From contig CBDCYN010000011.1 of NCBI GenBank assembly GCA_965224205.1, positions 127,582 to 191,581 of the forward strand: DNA of 64,000 nt. Reading direction: 5' to 3'. Numbering within the stretch: the first letter of the stretch is position 1; each line of letters starts with the position of its first letter. Positions 8,782-16,666 of this stretch are shown in pieces. The position numbers and the translations under genes were made by a program. The notes under the pieces are model-generated. The model saw only the letters and a program-made list of their open reading frames with translations. It did no database searches and had not been told where the DNA came from. Origin of the DNA: CBDCYN01 sp965224205. Lineage in GTDB: Bacteria; Planctomycetota; Phycisphaerae; Phycisphaerales; Phycisphaeraceae.

Positions 8782-9922
8782 CTAGTTCTTCGTGATGCTT
8801 TCGCGTTCCTTGGCCCGCCGGGTGAGCTCGGCATCAATAAAGCCCTGGAGGTCGCCGTCGAGCACACGTTGGGGGTTGCCCTGTTCGTAGCCGGTGCGGT
8901 GGTCCTTGACCCGGTTGTCGTAGAACACGTAACTGCGGATTTGGGTGCCCCAGCCCATGTCGAGCTTACCACCCGTGGCGGAGTTGAGTTTTTCCTGCCG
9001 TTTCTGCTCCTCGAGCAGCTCGAGCTTGCCTTTGAGGATCGACATCGCCCGCTTTTTGTTCTGCTCGAGCTTGCGTTCGACCGAGCAGACCACGGTGATG
9101 CCGGTGGGCTTGTGGACCAGGCGCACCGCGGTGGCGAGCTTGTTGACGTTCTGGCCTCCCGGGCCCGATGACCGGGCGAACGGGGTGATCTCCAGCTCGT
9201 TTTCGTCGATCTCGAGCTGCCCTTCTTCATCGAACTCCGGGATCACGTCCACGGCCGCGAAGCTGGTCTGCCGCTTGCCTTGGGCGTTGAACGGCGAGAC
9301 CCGTGCCAGGCGGTGGGTGCCGCGCTCAGCCGAGAGGTAGCCGTACGCCATCGGGCCCTTGACGTAGAGCGTCACGTCCTTGAGGCCAGCTTCTTCGCCG
9401 ATGGTCTTGTCCATCTCCGAGACGTCCCAGCCCATGGACTCGAAGTAGCACAGGTACATGCGCAAGAGCATCTCGGTCCAGTCCTGGGCTTCGGTGCCGC
9501 CCTCGCGGGAGTAGATCGACAGGTAGCAGTTGCGGTGGTCGTAGTCGCCCGACAACAAGGACGCGGTCTCGAGACGGGTCAGCGCCGCTTCGAGGGGGTC
9601 GAGCTGGCGGTCGACCTCGAGCTTGGAGTCGTGGTCGTCGGCTTCGGCGGCCATCTCCCACAGCACCGCGGCGTCTTCGATCTTGGCGGTTAGATCGCGT
9701 ACCGGGTCGAGCTGGGCTTTGAGGCGTTTAAGCTCCGCGACCACTTCGTTGGCTTGGGAAGGATCAGACCAAAAATCGGTCGCGCCCATCTTAGCCTCGA
9801 GCTCTTGGAGGCGAGCGGTCTTCTGGTCCCAGTTAAAGAGAGTCGCGGATGTTTAAAATCCGCGCCTGGAGGTCTTCAAGGATCGCTGGGATGTTCTCGT
9901 GCATCAACGTGTTCGTGGTCAT
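8782..9922 (-). CDS. prfB: Peptide chain release factor 2, with programmed +1 frameshift
   Basis: RF2 terminates translation at UGA and UAA. The main frame (8782-9834) carries the catalytic GGQ in SSGPGGQNVNK, the anticodon-mimic region and SREGGTEAQDW. It lacks the first ~25 residues, which are encoded in another frame: ATG at 9922 (or 9904, MHENIPAILEDL) runs to ...NIRDSL and a TAA at 9833-9835. Shifting +1 at CTT-TAA-C gives ...SL-NWDQKTARLQELEAK and continues into the main frame. This is the standard prfB autoregulatory layout at the expected codon (24-30). The site uses TAA instead of the near-universal TGA, and no strong internal Shine-Dalgarno sequence is visible upstream of CTT. Confidence 0.93.
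9832..9838 (-). promoter_or_regulatory. Programmed +1 ribosomal frameshift site in prfB (CTT TAA C)
   Basis: Minus-strand CTTTAAC: Leu codon CTT (9838-9836), in-frame stop TAA (9835-9833), then C. Skipping the T at 9835 restores the RF2 frame as AAC. In other bacteria slow RF2-dependent decoding of a TGA at this place drives the shift and forms a feedback loop. Here the stop is TAA, read by both RF1 and RF2. Confidence 0.8.
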
Positions 9923-10099
9923 AGGGGCATGATAACGTTTTGAGCTCAAAGGGGGTGGGCCAGCGCGTATCTTTTCGACGGGAGGGGTGTCGTGCGGCAT
10001 TGGAGCAGGGATATGAGAATGGGTCGGGTATGCATGGGGACTACGATGCGGGGAGGTGGTCGTACACCGGTCAGGAGGGATTTCTTCCCCACGCGGCTT

Positions 10100-10205
10100 T
10101 ATACCCATCCCGGATGAAATGACGGCGTGACTCTTGTACGCGGCACGATCATTTCCGGGGTCAGATGGGTCACCGACGCGGTATTTTGATACGCGATGCG
10201 TATAA
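10100..10205 (+). repeat. Dispersed ~105-bp intergenic repeat, full copy
   Basis: Begins TATACCCATCCCGGATGAAAT, contains ...GTACGCGGCA... and ends GACGCGGTATTTTGATACGCGATGCGTATA (shown here only as landmarks), with the palindromic core ATACGC-GAT-GCGTAT at 10189-10203. Matching copies are at 15438, 16420, 45144, 47045 and 48030. This copy lies ~180 bp upstream of prfB. Confidence 0.8.
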
Positions 10206-10337
10206 CTGCGGGCTGCCAGCCCGCAGCTGGGGATTGCGTTGGACAGAGCCCCCCTCATCAGTAGCTCTATTAGAGCGCTTGGCGTAATTAATCGCCGCTG
10301 GCCGATAAGAGAGATTTCTGGCAAGGAGGCCAAGGTC

Positions 10338-10673
10338 ATGGCGTATTCGATGGATCTACGTAAGCGGGTGGTATGGGCCGCCGAGTCGGGTCAGACGATC
10401 ACGGGGGTATCACGACAGTTTCGGGTGGCGAGGTCGACGGTTCGCGACTGGTGTGATCGGCACCGCCGGGGCGTGTTGACGCCGGGGGTGCCGGGGCCCA
10501 AGGGGTCGGTCAAGCTTACGGCGGCCGATGAGCAACGGATGCGTGAGGCGGTGGCGGCCAAGCCGGGGATCACGGCCAAGCAGTTGAGGGCGATGCTGAA
10601 CCTGGGCGTCGTGGAATCGACGGTGTGCCGGGCGTTGAAGCGGCTGGGGCTGTCGCTCAAAAGAAGTCGCTGA
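10338..10673 (+). CDS. IS630 transposase, first frame (HTH domain)
   Basis: A 111-aa product starting at ATG 10338, with AAGGAGG 9-15 bp upstream. It contains two helix-turn-helix regions: DLRKRVVWAAESGQTITGVS with RQFRVARSTVRDWCDRH, then the winged segment KLTAADEQRMREAVAAKPGITAKQ and VVESTVCRALKRLGL. These bind the terminal repeats. The frame ends shortly after SLKRSR. The catalytic part continues in the -1 frame, so the active transposase probably needs frameshifting near the AAAA at 10659-10662. Confidence 0.85.
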   Translation: MAYSMDLRKRVVWAAESGQTITGVSRQFRVARSTVRDWCDRHRRGVLTPGVPGPKGSVKLTAADEQRMREAVAAKPGITAKQLRAMLNLGVVESTVCRALKRLGLSLKRSR

Positions 10674-11272
10674 TCGCCGCCGAGCAAGATCGCCCCGACG
10701 TGGCCCAACGCCGCCATAACTTCACGATCGCCCGGCGGTTCGTGGACCCGGCCCATCTGGTTTTCCTCGACGAATCTGGGGCCAAGACGGATATGACCCG
10801 GCTGTATGGCTGGTCGCCGATCGGGCAGCGTTGCGTGGACCGCACCCCGCACGGCCGCTGGAAGACGCTCACGATGCTCAGCGCGATCCGGCTCGACGGG
10901 GTGATCCAAGGTGCGACGGTCGTGGTCGATGGCCCGATGAACTCGGCGACGTTCCTGGCCTACACCCAGCAGTTCTTGGCCCCGTCGTTGCGCCCGGGTG
11001 ACGTGGTCGTGATGGACAATCTCTCGAGTCACCAAGCCGCCGCGGTGCGCGAAGCGATCGAGGCCGTCGACGCCGACCTGGGGTACCTGCCCCCGTACAG
11101 CCCGGACCTGAACCCGATCGAGAAGCTGTGGAGCAAGGTCAAGGCGTGGCTACGCCGCGTCGCCGCCAAGACCTTCGGCACGCTCCAAGACGCCATCGCC
11201 GATGCCCTGACAGACGTCACGCCCACCGAGTGCCAAAACTACTTCACCTCTTGCGGATATGGCGATTATTGA
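10625..11272 (+). CDS. IS630 transposase, second frame (DDE catalytic domain)
   Basis: In the -1 frame relative to the first part. The catalytic acids are visible: Asp in FLDESGAK, Asp in VVMDNLSSH, and Glu in NPIEKLWSKVK, the DDE triad of IS630/Tc1-mariner transposases. Real coding homology begins at about 10660 (KKSLIAAEQDRPDV). The nominal GTG start at 10625 reads through the overlap and is probably not used. The identical arrangement in the second copy argues for programmed frameshifting rather than decay. Confidence 0.8.
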   Translation: MPGVEAAGAVAQKKSLIAAEQDRPDVAQRRHNFTIARRFVDPAHLVFLDESGAKTDMTRLYGWSPIGQRCVDRTPHGRWKTLTMLSAIRLDGVIQGATVVVDGPMNSATFLAYTQQFLAPSLRPGDVVVMDNLSSHQAAAVREAIEAVDADLGYLPPYSPDLNPIEKLWSKVKAWLRRVAAKTFGTLQDAIADALTDVTPTECQNYFTSCGYGDY

Positions 11273-11494
11273 CGCAAAACGCTCTAGGACAACGCCGGAT
11301 GAAATTACCACACGATCTTTGAGGAGGGGGGCACGATTTTCTACGAGGCCCAACGACCCTGCGACGCAGTCATTGAATAGGGGGGAATAGGGCGACAGTG
11401 GACGATGCGCATAAAATGGCACGACCCGTGCAGGGGTTACAACGGGTCGCGCTCAATCAGGGCTGACAAATTAAGTAGGCTAACTATTGATCGA

Positions 11495-12073
11495 TTAATG
11501 GGTGCTGGCTACGAGCTTGCGTGGCCTGGCTTCCTCCCTCTTTGGTTTCTGGGGGATATTCGGCATCGGCGCGCCTTTGGGCGTAACGCGGGGAGCGGGT
11601 TTACCCAGCTGGGGCCTGGGCAAGAAAATCATTCTCGGATAAACCATCCGGTGCTTATTGGCTCGATAGACCCGGCCATAAGTCGACGTCACCTTCCCTC
11701 GGGTTATGGCTTCGTGCCGTTGCAACGCCGCGGTGAGGTAGTTTGGTTGCGTCATATGAGCGTAACGGTGCTGACGGGTCGGATCGGTCGATGGATCTAG
11801 AAAAATCGTCGTATGCCCGACTTGAACCTCGACAAGGTGCGGGTGCACGGGCTGACGGCTAAGCGTCGCCTTAACAACCGCTGCCGGCGCGACCGTGTCA
11901 CGCTGCGTGACCGTGACCAACCCGGAGCCGTTGGAGCTGAGCGCGTGCGAAGTGACCTGCGGCTTGCGTACCGTGTCACGAGTGACGGTGATTACCGTGT
12001 TGTGCCCCGCGGCCGCGATGCTTGATGCCGCTAGCAGGGGCAAGATGGACAAGTAATATGCACGCCTTAACAT
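11495..12073 (-). CDS. Secreted hypothetical protein
   Basis: A 192-aa product from ATG 12073 (MLRRAYYLSILPLLAASSIAAAGH). A signal peptide ends near Ala20. The mature part is rich in Thr and Val (TVITVTRDTVRKPQ, VTVTQRDTVAP), has a conserved-looking centre (HLVEVQVGHTTIFLDP) and a Pro/Lys/Arg-rich C-terminus (PKREEARPRK). No domain is recognised. GGAG 10 bp upstream supports the start; an in-frame ATG at 12112 would add residues before the signal peptide. The basic tail could bind polyanions, but that is speculation. Confidence 0.6.
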   Translation of the reverse strand: MLRRAYYLSILPLLAASSIAAAGHNTVITVTRDTVRKPQVTSHALSSNGSGLVTVTQRDTVAPAAVVKATLSRQPVHPHLVEVQVGHTTIFLDPSTDPTRQHRYAHMTQPNYLTAALQRHEAITRGKVTSTYGRVYRANKHRMVYPRMIFLPRPQLGKPAPRVTPKGAPMPNIPQKPKREEARPRKLVASTH

Positions 12074-12112
12074 AACACACTGCTCCGGAGAGCCCCGTAC
12101 GCCAAACAACAA

Positions 12113-12584
12113 ATTCGTACTAGGAATTCTCTCCCCTCAACAATCCCTTGGCAGGATCATCGCTCTCTCTTTTTCGTAACCTCCGCTATGATGTTCTGCA
12201 ATAGCAGAATCGAAGATATGCTATGCAACGTTTGTGCCACTGATATCGAATAAAACCGAGGCATACGTAATATTGTTTATGATAGGACGTTATAGAGAGG
12301 TGGAAGAATGGGAAATTTCGTATTTGGGCCACGTGCGTTGATTGGATACATCATACACTGAGACTTTTTTTCAACGTTTATCTAATTTGAATTGTATTGT
12401 GGCTTCACTGCCACGCCGCGACTAAAACTATATATATCAGTATATTATATTTTATATGACTGCTTTCAGGATCCGAATGGCTTCGATTTAGAGTTCCGCT
12501 GGGCTTGGAATTGTTCTCAACGTGCCGACCAGCCCGAGCCTAAAATTATTTTTTATTGAATCCTGGGATGGGCATCGATTCGCG
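12113..12584. other. AT-rich intergenic region upstream of ftsY
   Basis: About 470 bp of distinctly AT-rich sequence with runs such as TATATATATCAGTATATTATATT at 12431-12455 (landmark only). I see no gene, repeat family or RNA structure I can name. It must hold the divergent promoters of the secreted protein gene and ftsY. Confidence 0.5.
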
Positions 12585-13514
12585 ATGGGTATATTTAAAT
12601 CCGCGTTTAATAAAATCCGAGCCGGGCTGACCAAAACCCGAAGCGGGTTCGTCAACCAGGTCAGGTCGATCCTTACCGGCAAGCGGCTTAGTGCTGAGCT
12701 GCTCCAAGAGCTGGAAGTTAAGATGATCCAGGCTGATATCGGCGTCGCGACCAGCGTCGAGATGGTCCGCCGGATCCGCGAGGCGTGGCAGAACGGCGAA
12801 CTTGATTCAGGCGACCAAGCACTTGAATACCTCAAAACCCAGTTCATCGCCTTTTGGCCAGTGTCGGATCGGCAGCTGCGTTGGGCACCCGCTGATCAGG
12901 GACCGACCGTGATCCTGATTGCGGGGATCAACGGCGCCGGCAAGACGACGAGCATCGCCAAGATCGCCAAGAGCCTGCGCGACGAGGGGCGATCGGTCAT
13001 GCTCGCCGCCTGTGACACGTTCCGGGCCGCGGCGGTCGAACAATTAGAAATCTGGTCGGGCCGTTTAGATGTGTCGGTCATCAAGGGCCAACAAGGCGGC
13101 GACCCAGCCGCGGTCGCGTTCGACGCCTGTGAAGCCGCCCTAGCAAGGGGCGTTGACGTCCTGCTGGTCGACACCGCTGGCCGTTTGCACACCCAGGGCC
13201 ACCTCATGCGCCAGCTGACCAAGATCCGCAACGTGTGTGCCAAGAAGATCCCCGGCGCCCCGCACGAGGTGCTTCTGGTCTTAGACGCGACCATCGGCCA
13301 AAACGCGATCCAGCAGGCTAAGCTGTTCACCGAGGCGATCGACGTGACCGGCTTATTCTTGGCTAAGCTTGATGGCACCGCCAAGGGGGGCATGGTCGTA
13401 GCGATCCGTGAACAGCTCAATATCCCGGTCAAGTTCATTGGGGTCGGAGAGACCCCCGACGATGTTGAACCGTTCGACCCCGAAGGATTCGTCGAAGCCC
13501 TGTTTGCCCAATGA
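12585..13514 (+). CDS. ftsY: Signal recognition particle receptor FtsY
   Basis: A 309-aa SRP GTPase from ATG 12585 (MGIFKSAFNKIRAGL). It has an N-domain helical bundle (about 1-95) with the amphipathic N-terminus that binds membrane, then the G domain: P-loop GINGAGKTT (114-122), DTFRAAA, DTAGR (196-200) and the AKLDGTAKGG closing motif. It docks ribosome-SRP complexes at the inner membrane. The long acidic A domain of E. coli FtsY is absent, as in many bacteria. An in-frame ATG at 12522 would add 21 residues and is less likely because MGIF is the family-typical beginning. Confidence 0.95.
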   Translation: MGIFKSAFNKIRAGLTKTRSGFVNQVRSILTGKRLSAELLQELEVKMIQADIGVATSVEMVRRIREAWQNGELDSGDQALEYLKTQFIAFWPVSDRQLRWAPADQGPTVILIAGINGAGKTTSIAKIAKSLRDEGRSVMLAACDTFRAAAVEQLEIWSGRLDVSVIKGQQGGDPAAVAFDACEAALARGVDVLLVDTAGRLHTQGHLMRQLTKIRNVCAKKIPGAPHEVLLVLDATIGQNAIQQAKLFTEAIDVTGLFLAKLDGTAKGGMVVAIREQLNIPVKFIGVGETPDDVEPFDPEGFVEALFAQ

Positions 13515-13536
13515 CGCCTCCATACCGGTGGCGTCA
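13512..13536 (+). terminator. Hairpin overlapping the ftsY stop codon
   Basis: TGACGCC (13512-13518, including the TGA stop) pairs perfectly with GGCGTCA (13530-13536) across an 11-nt loop. There is no T tract; it lies between convergent ftsY and lepA. Confidence 0.4.
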
Positions 13537-13610
13537 CGAATCGTGGCGGCCCGTAACGGCACAATTAGACAACACTTAGTCAAGATGCTGTTTGGATGGG
13601 ACCCACAGGA

Positions 13611-15401
13611 TCACTCCCCGGTCTCCAATACCGCCATGAACGCTTCTTGAGGGATGTCAACGGTGCCGATGCGTTTCATGCGCTTCTTGCCCTCTTTTTG
13701 TTTTTCTAGAAGCTTGCGCTTGCGGGTCACGTCGCCGCCGTAGCACTTGGCGGTCACGTTTTTACGCATCGATTTGATCGTTTCTCGAGCGATGATCTTG
13801 CCGCCGATCGCCGCTTGGAGCGGGATCTCGAACATGTGCTTATCGATCACTTTCTTGAGCCGCATCAGCAGCGCCCGGCCGCGCAGCTCAGCCTTGTCGC
13901 GGTGGGCGATCATAGACAGGGCGTCGACCCGGCTGCCGTTGATGAGGATGTCGACCTTGTCTAGGCGGTCCGCCCGGAAGCCCAGGACGGTGTAGTCCAT
14001 CGTCCCGTAGCCGCGCGTGATCGACTTGAGCTTGTCGTAGAAGTCGTAAATGATCTCGGCCAGGGGCAGCTCATAGTCGAGGATCTGGCGGGTGTCGGAG
14101 AGGTACTGCTGCTTCTTATAGATCCCGCGTCGCGTCTCGCACAACCGCATCAGGTCCCCGATCGCGTCGTTGGGGGTGATGATCTCGACGCTGACGATCG
14201 GCTCGCGGATCTCCTTGACCAGCGACATATCGGGCAGGTCCGCGGGGTTGGTGATCTGCTGAACTTCGCCGTTGTTGAGGGCGATCTCGTACGTCACGGT
14301 CGGGGCGGTCTGGACGATCTGGACCTTACCCTCGCGCTCGAGCCGCTCCTGGATAATGTCCATATGCAGCATCCCCAGGAACCCGCACCGGAACCCGAAC
14401 CCTAACGCATCGCTGGTCTGAGGCGCGAAGGTGAAGCTGGCGTCGTTGATGTGCAGCCGATCGATTGCGTCGCGAAGTTCATCGAATTGCGTGTCCCCAG
14501 CCGGATAAAAATCGCAAAACACCATCTGTTGCGGGGGTTGATAGCCCGGCAAGGGTTTATCGGCGGGGTAGAGGTCGAGGGTGATCGTATCGCCGATGTG
14601 CACGTCCTCTAGGGTCTTAATCGAAGCGACAAAGTACCCGACCTCGCCCGCGGCCAGGGGCTGCTTCATCGCGGTCATCTTCGGGGTGAACTTGCCCAGC
14701 TCGGTGATCGTGTAGGTCCGCCCGGTGCGCATCATGCGGATCTTGTCCCCCGCTGTGAGCTTGCCGTTAAAGACACGGAAGTACACGATCACCCCGCGGT
14801 AGTCGTCGTACTCGCTATCGAAGATCAGCGCCTGGGTCTTGGCTTCGGGGTCGCCCACGGGGCCCGGCAGCCGGTCGCAGATCGCGGCTAGCAATTCATC
14901 CACCCCCACGCCCGACTTCGCCGAGCAGTACAGGCAATCCTCCGCAGCCAGGCCCAGCACCTGCTCGACCTGCATCGCGATCTCCTCGGGCCGCGCCGAC
15001 GGCAGGTCGATCTTGTTGATGACGGGGATGATCTCCAGATCCGCTTCGACCGCCGCGTAAGCGTTGGCGACGGTCTGGGCCTCCACGCCCTGGGTCGCGT
15101 CGACGACTAAGATTGCCCCTTCGCAGGCGGTCAGGGCGCGGTTGACCTCGTAATGGAAATCGACGTGCCCGGGGGTATCGATGAAATTCAGCAGGAAGTC
15201 CTGGCCGTTGTGCTTGTAACGCACGCTCACCGCCGAGGCCTTGATCGTGATCCCCCGTTCACGCTCCAGGTCCATCCCGTCGAGCAGCTGGTCGCGCATC
15301 TCCCGGTCGCTGATCGCCCCGGTGGCTTGGAGCATCCGATCCGCGAGCGTGCTCTTGCCGTGGTCGATGTGCGCGATGATGCAGAAGTTGCGGGTATTCA
15401 T
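13611..15401 (-). CDS. lepA: Elongation factor 4 (LepA), ribosome-associated GTPase
   Basis: A 596-aa translational GTPase. It starts MNTRNFCIIAHIDHGKSTLADRML with the P-loop AHIDHGKST. G2 and G3 follow (GITIKA, DTPGHVDF) and G4 is NKIDLP. Domains II, III and V and the LepA-specific C-terminal domain with its ...GGDVTRKRKLLEKQKEGKKRM stretch are all present; that Lys/Arg-rich end is diagnostic. LepA back-translocates or remodels stalled ribosomes and is also linked to 30S biogenesis. The gene is full length, and its start is 40 bp from the core of a dispersed repeat. Confidence 0.97.
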   Translation of the reverse strand: MNTRNFCIIAHIDHGKSTLADRMLQATGAISDREMRDQLLDGMDLERERGITIKASAVSVRYKHNGQDFLLNFIDTPGHVDFHYEVNRALTACEGAILVVDATQGVEAQTVANAYAAVEADLEIIPVINKIDLPSARPEEIAMQVEQVLGLAAEDCLYCSAKSGVGVDELLAAICDRLPGPVGDPEAKTQALIFDSEYDDYRGVIVYFRVFNGKLTAGDKIRMMRTGRTYTITELGKFTPKMTAMKQPLAAGEVGYFVASIKTLEDVHIGDTITLDLYPADKPLPGYQPPQQMVFCDFYPAGDTQFDELRDAIDRLHINDASFTFAPQTSDALGFGFRCGFLGMLHMDIIQERLEREGKVQIVQTAPTVTYEIALNNGEVQQITNPADLPDMSLVKEIREPIVSVEIITPNDAIGDLMRLCETRRGIYKKQQYLSDTRQILDYELPLAEIIYDFYDKLKSITRGYGTMDYTVLGFRADRLDKVDILINGSRVDALSMIAHRDKAELRGRALLMRLKKVIDKHMFEIPLQAAIGGKIIARETIKSMRKNVTAKCYGGDVTRKRKLLEKQKEGKKRMKRIGTVDIPQEAFMAVLETGE

Positions 15402-15437
15402 CTTGACGGCTGGGCATCATACAGCGGAATGGTTCTA

Positions 15438-15538
15438 ACCGCATCGCGTATCGAAATACCAGGGTTGGAGACCCCTTGCCCCAAGAATCACCGTGCCGAG
15501 TACAAGAATCGCCTCGCGATTCATCCGGGACCGGGATC
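15438..15538 (-). repeat. Dispersed ~105-bp intergenic repeat, copy between lepA and sulfotransferase gene
   Basis: The core arm is GC-ATC-GCGTAT (15441-15451), with the half-site nearest lepA degenerate. It is followed by CGAAATACCAGG, CCGTGCCGAGTACAAGAATCGC and TTCATCCGGGACCGGGATC. Orientation is opposite to the copy at 10100. The distal end overlaps the 3' end of the sulfotransferase gene and supplies its TGA. Confidence 0.7.
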
Positions 15539-16417
15539 ACCGCGATGGAACGTAGGGGGATACCCGAACCGGCGGTTGAGCCGGCCCGCGACCAGCCCAA
15601 AGACCGCCAGCTGCCGGGCGTTGAGTTCCCGCTTCCACCGCTCGTCCACGAACGAACCGGGATCGGTCTTGCGGTAATGGTCCAGGTCCCACTGCACGTT
15701 CGGGGCGTGCGTGGTCGCGGGCATCACCTCGGGTTTGACGCCCCCTTCGCGTTTATTCCTCATCGCGAACAGGGTCCCGTGGTTGCCCCAGAGGAAGTGG
15801 TGGTCCCGGTGCCAATACTCGACCATCCCGGGATCAAACGGCAGCCCGATCGCCTCGCACACGCGCCGCAACTCGCCCTGCGTATCAGCTTTGAGCTTTT
15901 CGTAGATCACGGTGACCTGTTTACCGTTAGCGTGTTCCTCTAGAGCGGCAAGATCGCGGCAGATCCCTTTCCGCCACGACCTAGCCGCCCGGTACACCGA
16001 ACGCCCGGGCATCTTCCGCCGGGCGCTGGCGACCACCGCCCGTCCGTCACGCACGAGGTGGATGAAGCGCGAAGCGATCCGTTCATCCTTCTGATCCGCC
16101 AACGAGGACCCGGGGTTGGTCACGACGAGGTACCGCTTGCCGCTGAGGCGGGCGAGCTGGACAAAAAGGTTCTCGCCGCTGCCGGGGTCGAAGCGGGGCC
16201 AGAAGTCACAACCCTCACCGTGGACCATGCACTGGGCCTGCTGATCGGCATAAAGCGGTTCGATCTCCCCGACGCTAAACGCCTGGGGGTGGGAACCGAA
16301 AAGCAGGTTCACCCACGTGCTGCCCGAGTAGCTATACGAAAATATATTGACCACCACCAGCGGGGCGTCGTCGGTCGCCCGGGCCTGCGATCGCGGGGTG
16401 GTGAGGGTAGCAGTCAT
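15521..16417 (-). CDS. Sulfotransferase family protein
   Basis: A 298-aa PAPS-dependent sulfotransferase from ATG 16417 (MTATLTTPRSQ). The 5'-phosphosulfate-binding loop is SYSGSTWVNLLFGSHP near the N-terminus and the 3'-phosphate-binding motif is HLVRDGRAVVASARRK. The product is likely cytosolic and could sulfate surface glycans, in keeping with the glycosyltransferase genes elsewhere in the window. The last residues (GDPGPG and stop) are encoded by sequence belonging to the dispersed repeat. Another repeat copy begins 3 bp upstream of the start codon, so no Shine-Dalgarno outside the repeat is possible. Confidence 0.82.
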   Translation of the reverse strand: MTATLTTPRSQARATDDAPLVVVNIFSYSYSGSTWVNLLFGSHPQAFSVGEIEPLYADQQAQCMVHGEGCDFWPRFDPGSGENLFVQLARLSGKRYLVVTNPGSSLADQKDERIASRFIHLVRDGRAVVASARRKMPGRSVYRAARSWRKGICRDLAALEEHANGKQVTVIYEKLKADTQGELRRVCEAIGLPFDPGMVEYWHRDHHFLWGNHGTLFAMRNKREGGVKPEVMPATTHAPNVQWDLDHYRKTDPGSFVDERWKRELNARQLAVFGLVAGRLNRRFGYPPTFHRGDPGPG

Positions 16418-16419
16418 AA

Positions 16420-16523
16420 ACACGCATCGCGTATCCAAACACCGCGCCGAGGATGCGTTGGCCCCCGAAACGATCCTGGCCGCGACCATGGGTCATGCCG
16501 CGTGGTCATCCGGGATCGGTCGA
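16420..16523 (-). repeat. Dispersed ~105-bp intergenic repeat, copy before the sulfotransferase gene
   Basis: Core ACACGC-ATC-GCGTAT (16420-16434, one arm mismatch), then AAACACCGCGCCGAGGATGCG and, at the far end, GGTCATCCGGGATCGGTCG. It has the same orientation as the copies at 15438, 45144 and 48030. The core abuts the sulfotransferase ATG (16417). Confidence 0.75.
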
Positions 16524-16666
16524 TCCGCCCCGGATCAGGTGGTGTTGCGCCTTGTGTGCCTTGTGGGCTCAGCCTCGGTCTGACCTCATCGTGGCAGATT
16601 CAGCTTCGGCGTGCAACGGCGACCGCGGCAAGCCGGTGATGAACCCGCTCTAGTAAGGTTACAGAT

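Larger units (their letters stand above)
10273..11284 (+). mobile_element. IS630-family insertion sequence, copy 1
   Basis: A 1012-bp element flanked by TA on both sides (10271-10272, 11285-11286), the duplication typical of IS630/Tc1 elements. The left end begins GAGCGCTTGGCGTAATTAATCGC; the right end read inward begins GAGCGTTTTGCGTCAATAATCGC, an imperfect ~23-bp inverted repeat. Two overlapping frames encode an HTH part and a DDE part. The copy at 51168-52179 gives identical translations in every frame, so transposition was recent. Confidence 0.93.

Noticed and set aside
10391..11035. 214-codon minus-strand frame inside the IS630 (repeated at 51286-51930)
   Set aside because: Antisense shadow of the transposase; composition follows the GC-rich coding strand and it has no domain of its own.
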